Positions 44,383 through 53,105 of a stretch of 64,000 bases of DNA are shown here, in pieces (position 1 is the first letter of the stretch; the number at the start of each line of letters is the position of its first letter). The stretch lies in the NCBI RefSeq assembly GCF_025999835.1, contig NZ_AP025628.1, positions 1,116,001 through 1,180,000 of the forward strand, in the 5' to 3' direction. A program made the translations under genes and the position numbers. The stretch comes from Caldinitratiruptor microaerophilus. Its GTDB lineage: Bacteria > Bacillota > Sulfobacillia > Symbiobacteriales > ZC4RG38. Below the pieces are notes generated by a model, which worked only from the letters and a program-made list of their open reading frames with translations, was not told where the DNA came from and did no database searches.

Positions 44383-45665
44383 CCATCCTGGCCGAGCGCG
44401 CCGAGCACGGCCGGGAGGGCGGCTGCGGTCGCGGGCCGGTCGGCGTGCAGCATCAAGATGGCCCCCGGGAACGCGGCGGCGCGCGCCTGCTCGACCAGGA
44501 GAGCGGGCTCCGGATCGTTCAGGTCCCGCAGCCCGATGCTCGACCACAGCACGGTCTCGAGGCCCAGGCGGCGGGCGGCGCCCAGCACCCGGGCGTCGAA
44601 GCGCCCCAGGGGCGGGCGGAAGAAGCGCGGCGGCGGGGCGCCGGCCTCCAGAAGGGCCCGGCGGGCGGCGTCGAGGCTGGCGGCCACCTCCTCCGCCGGG
44701 AGCGCGGTGAGGTCCTCGGCCTCGAGCCCCTGGATGCCGACCTCGTGGCCGCGGGCCAGGAGCTCGAGGATGACGCTGCCGCCACCGCGGGCGGCCGCGC
44801 CGGTGACGAAGAATGTCGCGCGGGCCCCGGTGCTGTCGAGGGCCCGCACCAGGGCCGGAAGCGACGTCGCGTCCGGGAGGCCGTTGAACGTCAGCGCCAC
44901 GAGTTTCTCCGCGGGCGGGAGGCGCAGCGAGAAGAGCGGTTCATCCGGCGCCCCCGCGGGGGCAGGCCGCGGGGCCGGCGGGGCGGTCGGGAGAACGCCG
45001 GGGGGCAGCAAGCCGGGCCCCATCACCCCCCGCGCGCCGCCGGCGCCCGGCAGGGCCGGGACCGGGACGGCCGGCGGGGCGAGGGTGCCGTACACTTGCA
45101 CCCGGATCCCGCCGGGACCCTCGAAGACGAGATCTGCCAGCCCGGCCGGGAAGGAGGGACGGCCGGGGGCTGCAGGGCGCTCCCCGGACGGCTCGCGGGT
45201 GCCCGCGGCGACGGGCCCGGCGCCCTGAGGGGTCCGATCGGAGGTTCTGGGCTGGGAGGCGGGCTGCACGGGCCCAGCGGTGGCCTTGCCGGGCGCAGGC
45301 GGCAGCTCGGGCGACGCCTTCGCCGGGCGCGCCGGCGCGGGTTCGCCCGGGATCACGAGCACCCTGCCGGCGACGATGCGGTCGGGGTTGCGGATGCCGT
45401 TCGCCTCGGCGATCGCCCGGATGCTCACCCCGTACCGCAGCGCGATCTCGCTGAGGGTTTCCCCGTACCGGATCCGGTGGCGAACCGCCACCGGGCCTTC
45501 CGGGACAGGCCCCCCTGGTCCTGCCGCCCCGGAGGCCACCTTCGGGTGGGCGGCGCCCCGGCCGGGGGGAAGCCACCCGACGCTTCCGGTGAGGGCGGCC
45601 GCGACGAGCGCCGCCGCCGCGCGCATTAGCACGTCCCTCAACGTCCCGTCCTGCCGTTCTCCCAT
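44316..45665 (-). CDS. LysM plus polysaccharide-deacetylase-like protein, probably inactive
   Basis: 449 aa: signal peptide or anchor (about residues 10-30), LysM module ([21 protein letters not shown] to VIPG, about 66-108), long Pro/Ala linker, and a NodB-like domain (about 255-440). Key NodB residues are changed: LTFNGLPD stands where TFDDGP is expected, and HEVGIQG where the metal-binding HxxxxH should be. So it probably binds wall or spore peptidoglycan without deacetylating it, like some sporulation deacetylase relatives. Its 3' end overlaps cadA tail-to-tail by 67 bp. Confidence 0.8.
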   Translation of the reverse strand: MGERQDGTLRDVLMRAAAALVAAALTGSVGWLPPGRGAAHPKVASGAAGPGGPVPEGPVAVRHRIRYGETLSEIALRYGVSIRAIAEANGIRNPDRIVAGRVLVIPGEPAPARPAKASPELPPAPGKATAGPVQPASQPRTSDRTPQGAGPVAAGTREPSGERPAAPGRPSFPAGLADLVFEGPGGIRVQVYGTLAPPAVPVPALPGAGGARGVMGPGLLPPGVLPTAPPAPRPAPAGAPDEPLFSLRLPPAEKLVALTFNGLPDATSLPALVRALDSTGARATFFVTGAAARGGGSVILELLARGHEVGIQGLEAEDLTALPAEEVAASLDAARRALLEAGAPPPRFFRPPLGRFDARVLGAARRLGLETVLWSSIGLRDLNDPEPALLVEQARAAAFPGAILMLHADRPATAAALPAVLGALGQDGYRVVSLSELLARASEVGGSVR

Positions 45666-45808
45666 GGCCCCTCATACACCCCATCCGTGCCCCGGAGCAC
45701 CTCACCCCTTCCCGGGCGCGGCTCCCGGGGCAGGTTCCTCGCGGAAGTCTGCCCCGGGTTGCCATAACGTATGCGCCACTCGCTCTTGCGGCCTCGGAGC
45801 GGGTCCGG

Positions 45809-46195
45809 TCACCGCGTGGCGACGCCGGCCACCCCCCCCAGCGCCCCCACCCCGGCGAGCAGGGCGGCACGCCGGAGCAGGGCCCCTACGGCCGGAAAGC
45901 TCGCCGCGACGCCGCCCAGCAGGGTGAGCAGCACGGCGAGCCCCACGCCGGTCAGAAGGCCGTTCACCAGCCCGGCGGCCCCAGCACGCCTGCCGCTCAG
46001 GAATCCCGCTGCCAGGCCGCCGATCAGCTGGGCAGCCACGCCCAGGACCTGCAGCGTGCGCGGCGTGACCGGCAGCCGCCACGCCACCAGCGCCAGCACC
46101 AGGGCGCAGACCGCCATCACCGTGAGCCCCGTGACGAGGCCGTCCCAGATGGCCCGGCCGGCCACGCCGCCGGTCGCGCTCTCCGAGCGCTGCAT
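45809..46195 (-). CDS. TIGR04086-type (YrzE-like) membrane protein
   Basis: 128 aa with four predicted membrane segments (about residues 16-36, 45-65, 72-92 and 105-125), glycine-rich (LIGGLAAGFLSGRRAGAAG). Fits the small YrzE/TIGR04086 family found in Firmicutes, function unknown. ATG at 46195 chosen for GGGAGGGAAGG upstream. The 143-bp gap to the deacetylase-like gene (45666-45808) holds no recognisable element. Confidence 0.65.
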   Translation of the reverse strand: MQRSESATGGVAGRAIWDGLVTGLTVMAVCALVLALVAWRLPVTPRTLQVLGVAAQLIGGLAAGFLSGRRAGAAGLVNGLLTGVGLAVLLTLLGGVAASFPAVGALLRRAALLAGVGALGGVAGVATR

Positions 46196-46335
46196 CGGCC
46201 TTCCCTCCCGGCCGCACGCCGTGGGGCCTCCGGCAGGCCCCGGCCACGCGTGCACCCCCGGGAGAGACTATGCGGGCCGGCGCCCGCACATGGCAGGAGC
46301 CGGCCCACGGAGTTCGATCCGTGCCGGGTGGCCCC

Positions 46336-47136
46336 TCAGCGCCCGCCGGCGGTGCGGAGGGCAGCGACCTTCTCGCCGGCCCGCCGGAGCAGGTAGAGGT
46401 ACGGGCCCAGGAAGGCGTAGGTCACCAGGGGCAGCAGGATGAGGCTCGACGGGTCGCGGCGCAGCGCCACCAGCACCAGGACGACCGGGCCGGCCCACTC
46501 GAGAACGCGAAACCGCGCCCCGCGCAGCTTCTTGAAGTCGGGGTACGGGATCGTCGACACCATGAGGTAGGCCAGGACCAGCAGGGCCCCCTGCAGGAAG
46601 CGGGGATCGGTGTACCCGGCCCGCTCCCCGTAGTAGACCAGGCCGGCGAGCAGGGTGCCGGCCGCCGTGATGGGAAGCCCCACGAAGTACCCGCTCACCC
46701 GGACGATGTTGAACCGGGCCAGGCGCAGCGCCCCGCAGATGGGGAAGACGGCCAGGAGCGCCAGGCCGTAGGGTCCGAGCTCTTCCAGGGCGGCGAAGTA
46801 GGCCAGCACGGCCGGCGCCACGCCGAAGGAGACCACGTCGGCGAGGGAGTCGAGCTCCTTGCCGAACTCCCCGGCGGCGCGCACGAGCCGCGCGATCCGC
46901 CCGTCGAGCCCGTCGGCCAGGAGCGACCCGGCGACGAGGAGCGCCGCCCGCTCGTACTCCCCCCGCACCGTGTACACGATCGAGAAGACGCCGAGGGCCA
47001 GGTTGACGAGCGTGAAGATGTGGGGGATCATCGAGAGGCCCTTCAGGCCCCGCTCCCGGAACCACTTGCCTCCCCGGATGCCCCGGATGCGCCACTGCCT
47101 CCGCCCCGGGCGCCGGCCTCCTCCTGCTCCTTCCAT
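46336..47136 (-). CDS. pssA: CDP-diacylglycerol-serine O-phosphatidyltransferase
   Basis: Makes phosphatidylserine from CDP-diacylglycerol and serine. 266 aa, about seven membrane segments. The CDP-alcohol phosphotransferase motif DGxxAR(x8)Gx3Dx3D is complete: DGLDGRIARL, GEFG, KELDSLAD. A basic N-terminus of about 30 residues precedes it, and internal starts are possible. Overlaps the psd gene by 94 bp at its 5' end, so the two steps of phosphatidylethanolamine synthesis are coupled. Confidence 0.92.
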   Translation of the reverse strand: MEGAGGGRRPGRRQWRIRGIRGGKWFRERGLKGLSMIPHIFTLVNLALGVFSIVYTVRGEYERAALLVAGSLLADGLDGRIARLVRAAGEFGKELDSLADVVSFGVAPAVLAYFAALEELGPYGLALLAVFPICGALRLARFNIVRVSGYFVGLPITAAGTLLAGLVYYGERAGYTDPRFLQGALLVLAYLMVSTIPYPDFKKLRGARFRVLEWAGPVVLVLVALRRDPSSLILLPLVTYAFLGPYLYLLRRAGEKVAALRTAGGR

Positions 47137-47780
47137 CTCGGCGGCAACCTCCCGATGATCGTCTGTCCGCCCCGGACCCGCTGGCCGGGGCGCACGGTGA
47201 TCTCCGTGCCCCGGGGCAGGTACACCTGGGTGCAGGAGCCGAACTTGATGAGGCCGAAGCGTTCGCCCCGCCGGACGGCCTCACCGGGCCCCACCCAGTT
47301 GACGATGCGCCGCGCCACCAGCCCCGCAATCTGCACGACCAGGGCGCGGTAGCCGGGCCCCTCGATGCCCGTGTAAGCCCGTTCGTTGGTCTCCTCGACG
47401 CGTTCCCGCCACGCGGCGAGAAACCGGCCGGGCACATACTCCCGGTACGCGACCCGCCCGGCGACGGGCGCCCGGTTGACGTGCACGTCGAAGATCGACA
47501 GGAAGATGCTCACCCCGACCGCCGGGCCGCCGAGGAACCTGGGCTCGTCGACCTCCCGGACCCAGAGCACCCGGCCGTCGGCCGGAGCGACCACGTCGGC
47601 CTCGTCGCCCGGGATGGCCCGTTCGGGATCCCGGAAGAACCAGAGCACCAGGAGGGTCAATAGCCCGGGGACGATGGCGGCGTACGGCCAGAGCCACCAC
47701 GCGGCAGCCGTCAGGAGACCGAGACCAAGGGCGAAAGGCCAGCCCTCCCGGGCGATCAGGGGTCGTTTCAACGGATGCAC
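47043..47780 (-). CDS. psd: phosphatidylserine decarboxylase (short type)
   Basis: Decarboxylates phosphatidylserine to phosphatidylethanolamine. 245 aa, with N-terminal membrane segments, VVAPADGRVLWVREV, FDVHVNRAPVAG and the self-cleavage region IKFGSCTQVYLP (Gly-Ser, giving the pyruvoyl group at Ser). The Cys after Ser is unusual; most relatives have Arg or Ser. The C-terminus ends in a Gly/Ser/Ala-rich tail encoded within the pssA overlap. GTG start. Confidence 0.9.
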   Translation of the reverse strand: MHPLKRPLIAREGWPFALGLGLLTAAAWWLWPYAAIVPGLLTLLVLWFFRDPERAIPGDEADVVAPADGRVLWVREVDEPRFLGGPAVGVSIFLSIFDVHVNRAPVAGRVAYREYVPGRFLAAWRERVEETNERAYTGIEGPGYRALVVQIAGLVARRIVNWVGPGEAVRRGERFGLIKFGSCTQVYLPRGTEITVRPGQRVRGGQTIIGRLPPRWKEQEEAGARGGGSGASGASGEASGSGSGA

Positions 47781-47835
47781 CTCTTGCCGTCGATGTGACG
47801 TCGTGGAATGCGACGCCCTGGGACGCGGCGCCCTA

Positions 47836-50730
47836 TCACGCTTCGCCGTGCATGGCCGCAGTCCCTGGCGGATCCCGGAGAAAGCGGGCCGCCAGCGTGG
47901 CGATCTCGTCCGCGGGGGCCGTGGCCACCCGGGGGTCCGGGAGCGAGCGCAGGAACTGCCGTCCGTAGCGGGCCTCCCGGGGATCGATGCGGCGGTCCAG
48001 GACCACCACGACCCCGCGGTCCGTCCCCGTGCGGATGAGCCGGCCGAAGCCCTGCTTGAAGCGGATGATCGCCTCCGGCAGGCTGAGGTGCTGGAAGGCG
48101 GACAGCCCCCGGGCTTCCAGGTCCTCCGACCGGGCCTCCATCACCGGGTCGCCGGGCGGCTGGAACGGGAGCCGCACCACGACCACGCAGGAAAGGTCCT
48201 CCCCGGGGATGTCGACCCCCTCCCAGAAGGAGGCCGACCCCATCAGCACCGCCCGCTCCCCGGCCCGGAACTCCTCGACCAGGCGCCCCCGGGCGCCGTC
48301 GAGACCCTGGGCCAGGAGCACGAGCCCGGCCGCTTCGAGCGGCCCTTTCAATTCATTGTACACCTGGCGCAGCTGGCGGTGGGAGGTGAACAGCACCAGC
48401 GTCCTGCCGCCGACCTGCACGAGCAGGTCGGCGAGGAGGCGCGTCGCCGCCGCCTGGAACTCCGCCTCGCCGGCCCTGGGGGTCGGGATGTCTTCGGGGA
48501 TGAGCACGAGGGCCTGCTCGCCGTACCGGAAGGGCGAGGGCACCTGTGCGAGCGCCAGCCGCCCTTCCGGCAGCGCGTCCAGGCCGAGACGCTCGAGCAC
48601 GTGATCGAACCGGCCGCCCACCGTGAGGGTCGCGGACGTCAGGACGGCCGAGCGCACCCGGTCCCACAGGAGCTCCCGGAGGAGCGGCCCCACGTGCACC
48701 GGGGCCGCCCGCAGGGTCACGGCGGCGGGCCGGTCGCCACCGGAGCGGGGCGGCTGCGCCTCGATCCAGCGGACCATCTCGGGCCCGTGCTGCGCCAGGA
48801 CGGTGTCCAGGTCCCTGACCGCCTGGCGGACGACCGCCTCCTCCCGCGCCACCTCGAGCCGCAGGCTGTCGAGCCCGCCGTGGCCCGCACCGGCCAGCTG
48901 CTCCAGCTCCTCGCCGAGCCGGCGCAGCCCTTTCGCCAGGCGCCCGAGGGCAACTCCCGCGTTCTCGTGGGCGAGCCGGATCGTGTCCCATTCCGGGCGC
49001 GCCCGGACGGCAGGGGTGACGCGCAGGGAGCGGGCACCGTCCTCCTCCCCGCCGCCGGTAGCCAGCGCCAGGGCCCCGGCCAGGCCGAACAGCTCGTCGA
49101 CCCGCTCCCGGGCTTCCTGCACCTGGCGGAGGAGTTCCTCGACCTCCGGCCGGGCCTCGCGGAGCCGCCGCGCCACGGCCGGCAGGACTCCTCCCGGGGC
49201 GGTCCCGCGCGAAGGCCGGTAAAGGCGCAGGAGGCTACCGGCCAGGTCCCACTGCCCGAGGGCCACGCCGAGGTGCTCGGTCGCCGCGCTCTCCAGGTGG
49301 TGCGCCTCGTCGATGATCACGTGTTCGTAGGGGGGCAACACGCCGCCCCCGGCCTTCAGGTCGGAGAGAAGGAGGGCGTGGTTCACCACCAGGACGCGGG
49401 CGTCCCGGGCCCGGCGCCGGGCGCGGAAGGCGAAGCAGTGCCGTTGGTACCAGCGGCAGCGCTGCCCCAGGCAGGTCACGGACTCGGACTGGATCCGCCG
49501 CCAGTACTCCTCCTGGGCGGCCAGCACCCCGAGTTCGGCCCGGTCAGCCGTGTCGGTCTGTGCCAGCCACGGAACGGTGCGGAGGAGGAATTCCCGCTCG
49601 TCGGGTCCCGTGGCCAGGTCCGCCCCCTCCACGGCCTCCTCCCACTTGCGAAGGCAGACGTAGTTCGAGCGGCCCTTGGCCAGGGCGACCGGCACCTCGT
49701 CCTCCCAGCCGAGCGCCCGGAGGAGGAACGGGAGGTCGCGCTCCCACAGCTGCTCCTGCAGCGTGATCGTGTGGGTGGAGACGACGACCCGTCCCCCGCC
49801 GCGCTTCGCCCAGAGCAGCGCGGGCACCAGGTAGGCCAGGGACTTGCCCGTACCTGTCCCGGCCTCCGCCACGAGGACCTGCCCCCGGCCGAGGGCCGTG
49901 ACCACCCGGCGGGCCAGTTCGAGCTGCTGCGGCCGGTGCTCGTACGGCCGGCCTGACCGGACCGCGAAGGCGCTCGCCACGGCGCCTCCGGGGCCGAGCA
50001 CGGCGTCGACCTCCCCGGGGTCCAGGGCGGGAGGCGCCTCCGGCTCCTCCTCGTCCTCGGGCCCGTGCAGCGGCACGGCGGCCGGGGGGATCCAGGCCCT
50101 GCGGTCGCGGGGCGCCTCGCCGGCGGCCTGACGGCGAGCCCTGGCCTTCTCCAGGAGGCGGGAGAGCGCGTTGGCGGGCGGCGCGAGCCGGCCCAGGTCG
50201 TCGAGCACCGCCAGCTCCATCGCCTCGATCCGGTCCAGACACAGGGCGGCGATCCGGCCGCAGGCCCGCGCGTCGTCCACCGCGCGGTGGGCGCGCGGCA
50301 GCCCGACCCCCAGCTCCTCGGCCAGGGCGCCGAGGCGGAAGCTGCGGGCCAGGGGAAACGCCAGCCGGGCCAGCTGCACGGTGTCCAGGAGCGGCGGCAG
50401 CGCGGGCAGCCCGGCCCGGCGGAGGGCGGCCGCCAGGAAGGCGCCGTCGAAGGCGGCGTTGTGCGCGACCACCGGCGAGCCGCCGACCAGCGCGAGGAAC
50501 TCGGGCAGGACCGCCTCCGCCGGCGGACGGCCGGCCACGTCCGCGGGTGTGATGCCGGTCAGCTGCTGGAAACGCAGCGGGATGGGGCGGCCGGGGTCGG
50601 TGAGCCAGGACCGGGCCGCCACCTCCTGGCCGTGCTCGAAGACCACGGCCCCGATCTCGATGATCCGGTCGGCGGCCGGGTCCCCGCCGGTGGTCTCCAG
50701 GTCGACCGCCACGTACCGCTCGACCAGCAC
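47836..50730 (-). CDS. dinG: DinG-family helicase with N-terminal 3'-5' exonuclease domain
   Basis: 964-aa DNA repair enzyme. Residues about 1-165 are a DnaQ-type exonuclease (AVDLETTGG, then HNAAFDG and HRAVDDA). The helicase has Walker A AEAGTGTGKS, DEAH box IDEAHHLE, and the four cysteines of an XPD-type [4Fe-4S] region (NYVCLRKWEE, TCLGQRCRWYQRHCFAF). C-terminal motif VI area includes RLPFQPPGDP and GFGRLIRTG. Firmicute DinG proteins have this fused exonuclease. GTG at 50730 behind GGAGGCG; the frame above it is not protein-like. Confidence 0.92.
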   Translation of the reverse strand: MLVERYVAVDLETTGGDPAADRIIEIGAVVFEHGQEVAARSWLTDPGRPIPLRFQQLTGITPADVAGRPPAEAVLPEFLALVGGSPVVAHNAAFDGAFLAAALRRAGLPALPPLLDTVQLARLAFPLARSFRLGALAEELGVGLPRAHRAVDDARACGRIAALCLDRIEAMELAVLDDLGRLAPPANALSRLLEKARARRQAAGEAPRDRRAWIPPAAVPLHGPEDEEEPEAPPALDPGEVDAVLGPGGAVASAFAVRSGRPYEHRPQQLELARRVVTALGRGQVLVAEAGTGTGKSLAYLVPALLWAKRGGGRVVVSTHTITLQEQLWERDLPFLLRALGWEDEVPVALAKGRSNYVCLRKWEEAVEGADLATGPDEREFLLRTVPWLAQTDTADRAELGVLAAQEEYWRRIQSESVTCLGQRCRWYQRHCFAFRARRRARDARVLVVNHALLLSDLKAGGGVLPPYEHVIIDEAHHLESAATEHLGVALGQWDLAGSLLRLYRPSRGTAPGGVLPAVARRLREARPEVEELLRQVQEARERVDELFGLAGALALATGGGEEDGARSLRVTPAVRARPEWDTIRLAHENAGVALGRLAKGLRRLGEELEQLAGAGHGGLDSLRLEVAREEAVVRQAVRDLDTVLAQHGPEMVRWIEAQPPRSGGDRPAAVTLRAAPVHVGPLLRELLWDRVRSAVLTSATLTVGGRFDHVLERLGLDALPEGRLALAQVPSPFRYGEQALVLIPEDIPTPRAGEAEFQAAATRLLADLLVQVGGRTLVLFTSHRQLRQVYNELKGPLEAAGLVLLAQGLDGARGRLVEEFRAGERAVLMGSASFWEGVDIPGEDLSCVVVVRLPFQPPGDPVMEARSEDLEARGLSAFQHLSLPEAIIRFKQGFGRLIRTGTDRGVVVVLDRRIDPREARYGRQFLRSLPDPRVATAPADEIATLAARFLRDPPGTAAMHGEA

Positions 50731-50743
50731 GCCCGCGCCTCCA

Positions 50744-51145
50744 TCACAAGCGTTCGTACAGGCGGGAGGCGACGGCGCTGCCGGCCGCGTAGCACAGGGC
50801 CACGAGCAGGGCCTCTGACAGCACGGGGCCCGGCTCGAGCCGGTACTGTCCCATGAGGTACGCCGACTGGCCGAACGCCACCAGGCCGCCCGCCACAAGT
50901 GCGGCCCCGACCGGGGGCAGGGTCCGGCTCCCGACCCGGGTGAGCACCAGGGCCAGGAGCGAGAGCAACCAGAACTGGAGCGCCCGCTCCCAGAAGGCCG
51001 CGGTCGCCACGTACTGCCACAGCGCCGGCCAGAAGCCCGGACCGCCTTCCCGCCAGGCGGCCAGGGCGATGAGGCCGGCGATGACGATGCCGCCGCCGGT
51101 CGAACCGGCCGCCAGGAGCCGTGCCCACGCCGGCACCCGCCTCAC
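50744..51145 (-). CDS. hypothetical four-segment membrane protein
   Basis: About 133 aa with four hydrophobic segments (LLAAGSTGGGIVIAGLIALA, LQFWLLSLLALVLT, ALVAGGLVAFGQ and VLSEALLVALCYAAGSAVAS) and no recognisable family. GTG at 51145 is used; an ATG at 51184 in the same frame adds 13 residues but has no ribosome site. It ends 14 bp before dinG on the same strand, so it may share its transcript. Confidence 0.55.
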   Translation of the reverse strand: MRRVPAWARLLAAGSTGGGIVIAGLIALAAWREGGPGFWPALWQYVATAAFWERALQFWLLSLLALVLTRVGSRTLPPVGAALVAGGLVAFGQSAYLMGQYRLEPGPVLSEALLVALCYAAGSAVASRLYERL

Positions 51146-51206
51146 CCCCGGACAGGTGTATGCCCGGGGCAGGCGGCCCAGCACGCCGCGACGCGCCGCG
51201 GCCCCG

Positions 51207-51854
51207 TCAGCCGCCCCGGCGCAGGACCTCCCCGTCCGGGACGGCGGCCAGGAAGCCGGTCTCGTTGAGGGTGCGCAGCCGGGGGCGCTCGCTCCACTCG
51301 ATCACCGTGAGCCCGCAGTTGTCGAGGAGAAGCCGTCCCCGCCGCTCCGGGTCGAGGCCGAGCACCCACGCCACCACGGAACGGATCACCCCGCCGTGGG
51401 TGACCACCACCACCGTCTCGTCGGGGTGGCGCGCGGCGATCTCCTGCACGGCCTCCAGCACGCGTGCCTCGAGCTCGCGGAACGTCTCGCCGCCGGGGAA
51501 GCGGGTGTCGACCGGGTGATCCTTCAGCGCCGCCCAGAACTCCGGGAAGGCCTCCGCCACCTCCCTGCGGGTGAGGCCGGCGATGCGGCCCACGTCGACC
51601 TCCCGGAGCCGCCTGTCGAGGTGGACCGGGGCCGGGCGCGCCAGGGCCCGGGCGATGGCGTCCGCCGTCGCCCGCGCGCGGATCAGGTCGCTCGAGTAGA
51701 TGGCGGCCACGGGTTCGGGCGCCAGCCGCTGCCCCAGGGCCCGGGCCTGCGCCAGGCCGAGGGCGCTCAGGGCGACGTCGCTCTGACCCTGCCAGCGTCC
51801 GTCCCGGTTCCACTCGGTCTCCCCGTGGCGCGCCAGGAGAAAGGTCGTCGGCAT
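51207..51854 (-). CDS. histidine phosphatase family protein (phosphoglycerate-mutase-like)
   Basis: 215 aa. Catalytic motif LLARHGETEWN with the phospho-His at residue 10, Arg/His partners in YSSDLIRARATAD and VVVVTHGGVIRSV (second His near residue 150). Family members hydrolyse small phosphate esters such as alpha-ribazole phosphate or phosphoglycerate; context gives no hint which. ATG at 51854 after GGGGTGG. Sits alone between the membrane protein and the yeiH-like gene. Confidence 0.88.
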   Translation of the reverse strand: MPTTFLLARHGETEWNRDGRWQGQSDVALSALGLAQARALGQRLAPEPVAAIYSSDLIRARATADAIARALARPAPVHLDRRLREVDVGRIAGLTRREVAEAFPEFWAALKDHPVDTRFPGGETFRELEARVLEAVQEIAARHPDETVVVVTHGGVIRSVVAWVLGLDPERRGRLLLDNCGLTVIEWSERPRLRTLNETGFLAAVPDGEVLRRGG

Positions 51855-51919
51855 GAATCCACCCCAGCCTGTCCGGTCCTCCTCAAGATAACACAACGCC
51901 GTCACCGGAACCAGACGCT

Positions 51920-52996
51920 TCAGCCGAAGAGCCACCAGGCAACGGCCAGCGCGGCGAGGGTGTTGAAAAGCGTTGCCAGGGCGTACACGGCCACCGGCCG
52001 CAGACCCTCCGCCACGAGCCCGCGAAAGCTGGTCTCCAGCCCGATGCTGACGAACGCCAGCGTCAGGAACGCGTTGCGGAGGGAAGCGACCGCCTCCAGG
52101 GCGGCCCTGTCGAGATGCCCGGTTCCCGCCAGCGCGCTCGCGGCGAACGAGGCCGCCACGAAGCCCAGGACGAACTTGGGGAACCGCGCCCACAGCTCAC
52201 GCGGCCGGGGCCGTGCCCCCGCGCCGGGCTCCAGACGGGTCACCCAGTACAGGCTGAGGAGCGCGGTGACGGCGCCGATGAGGAGGTTGTGGCTGATCTT
52301 CACCACCGCCGCCACCCGCATGGCCCGCTCGCCGTACAGGGCGCCGGCTGCCAGCACCGCCGCGGTGGTGTCGATGTTCCCGCCGATCCACGCCCCGGCC
52401 ACCGCGTCGGGGAGGGCGAGGAGCCGGGCCGCGAGGGGCTGGAGCACCATGAGCGGAAGGGCGAAGGCGACGACGAGGGCGGCAGCGTAGGCCACCTGCT
52501 CGCGGCGGGCCCGGGTCACGCCCGCAGCCGCCACGGCCCCGGACATGCCCACGGAGACCGCCGTGGCCAGGATCGCCCGCAGGCGGGGGTCGACTCCCAA
52601 CGCCCCGGCCACGAGCCAGGTGGTGACGAACACGACCAGGACCAGGACGACGGACTGCAGGATCGCCCGGACGCCAACCTGCAGCACGTCCCCCACGCTG
52701 ATCCCGGCGCCGAGCAGCACGACGCCGATCTTGAGGTAAAGCTCGGTCCGGGCGGCCCGGCGCACCCGGCCCCGCAGACCCATGGCCCCCAGGAGGCCCC
52801 GGGCGGCCAGCCCGAGGCCGGCCGCCCACAGCGGGTAGTCCACGAGGCCCAGCCCCGGCAGCCGGCGCGCCTCCCCGGCCAGCCAGCGGGACAGCAGGGC
52901 GAGGCTCAGGACCAGTGCCCCCGAAAGCGCCCAGCTGGCGGCACGCCGCCACACGACCGCCCGGGCGGCCAGCGGCGCCCCAACCGGCCCCGCCAT
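51920..52996 (-). CDS. YeiH-family sulfate/sulfite-type exporter
   Basis: 358-aa membrane protein, about ten segments, of the YeiH (UPF0324) family: TELYLKIGVVLLGAGISVGDVL, VSVGMSGAVAAAGVTRA, GAWIGGNIDTTAAVLAAGAL. Family members are annotated as putative sulfate exporters; transport of sulfite or related organosulfonates is also proposed. ATG at 52996 behind GGGGGAGGTCGG. It lies with sat and cysH on one strand, in keeping with sulfur metabolism. Substrate is inference. Confidence 0.82.
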   Translation of the reverse strand: MAGPVGAPLAARAVVWRRAASWALSGALVLSLALLSRWLAGEARRLPGLGLVDYPLWAAGLGLAARGLLGAMGLRGRVRRAARTELYLKIGVVLLGAGISVGDVLQVGVRAILQSVVLVLVVFVTTWLVAGALGVDPRLRAILATAVSVGMSGAVAAAGVTRARREQVAYAAALVVAFALPLMVLQPLAARLLALPDAVAGAWIGGNIDTTAAVLAAGALYGERAMRVAAVVKISHNLLIGAVTALLSLYWVTRLEPGAGARPRPRELWARFPKFVLGFVAASFAASALAGTGHLDRAALEAVASLRNAFLTLAFVSIGLETSFRGLVAEGLRPVAVYALATLFNTLAALAVAWWLFG

Positions 52997-53018
52997 CTTC
53001 CGACCTCCCCCGACGGAC

Positions 53019-53105
53019 TCACCAGAGTAATGAGGGCAGCCACCCCGCGAACACGAGGAACAGCAGGCCGAGCCCGACGAGCGTGGCCAGCCAGTCCTCA
53101 CTCAC
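53019..53105 (-). CDS. 28-residue single-span membrane peptide
   Basis: GTG at 53105 follows GGAGGTG at seven bases, and overlaps the sat stop by 8 bp, so translation would be coupled. The product has a short polar head (VSEDW) and one hydrophobic helix (LATLVGLGLLFLVFAGWLP). It is placed between sat and the YeiH-like transporter. I do not recognise it; it could be an accessory of the transporter. Confidence 0.55.
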   Translation of the reverse strand: MSEDWLATLVGLGLLFLVFAGWLPSLLW

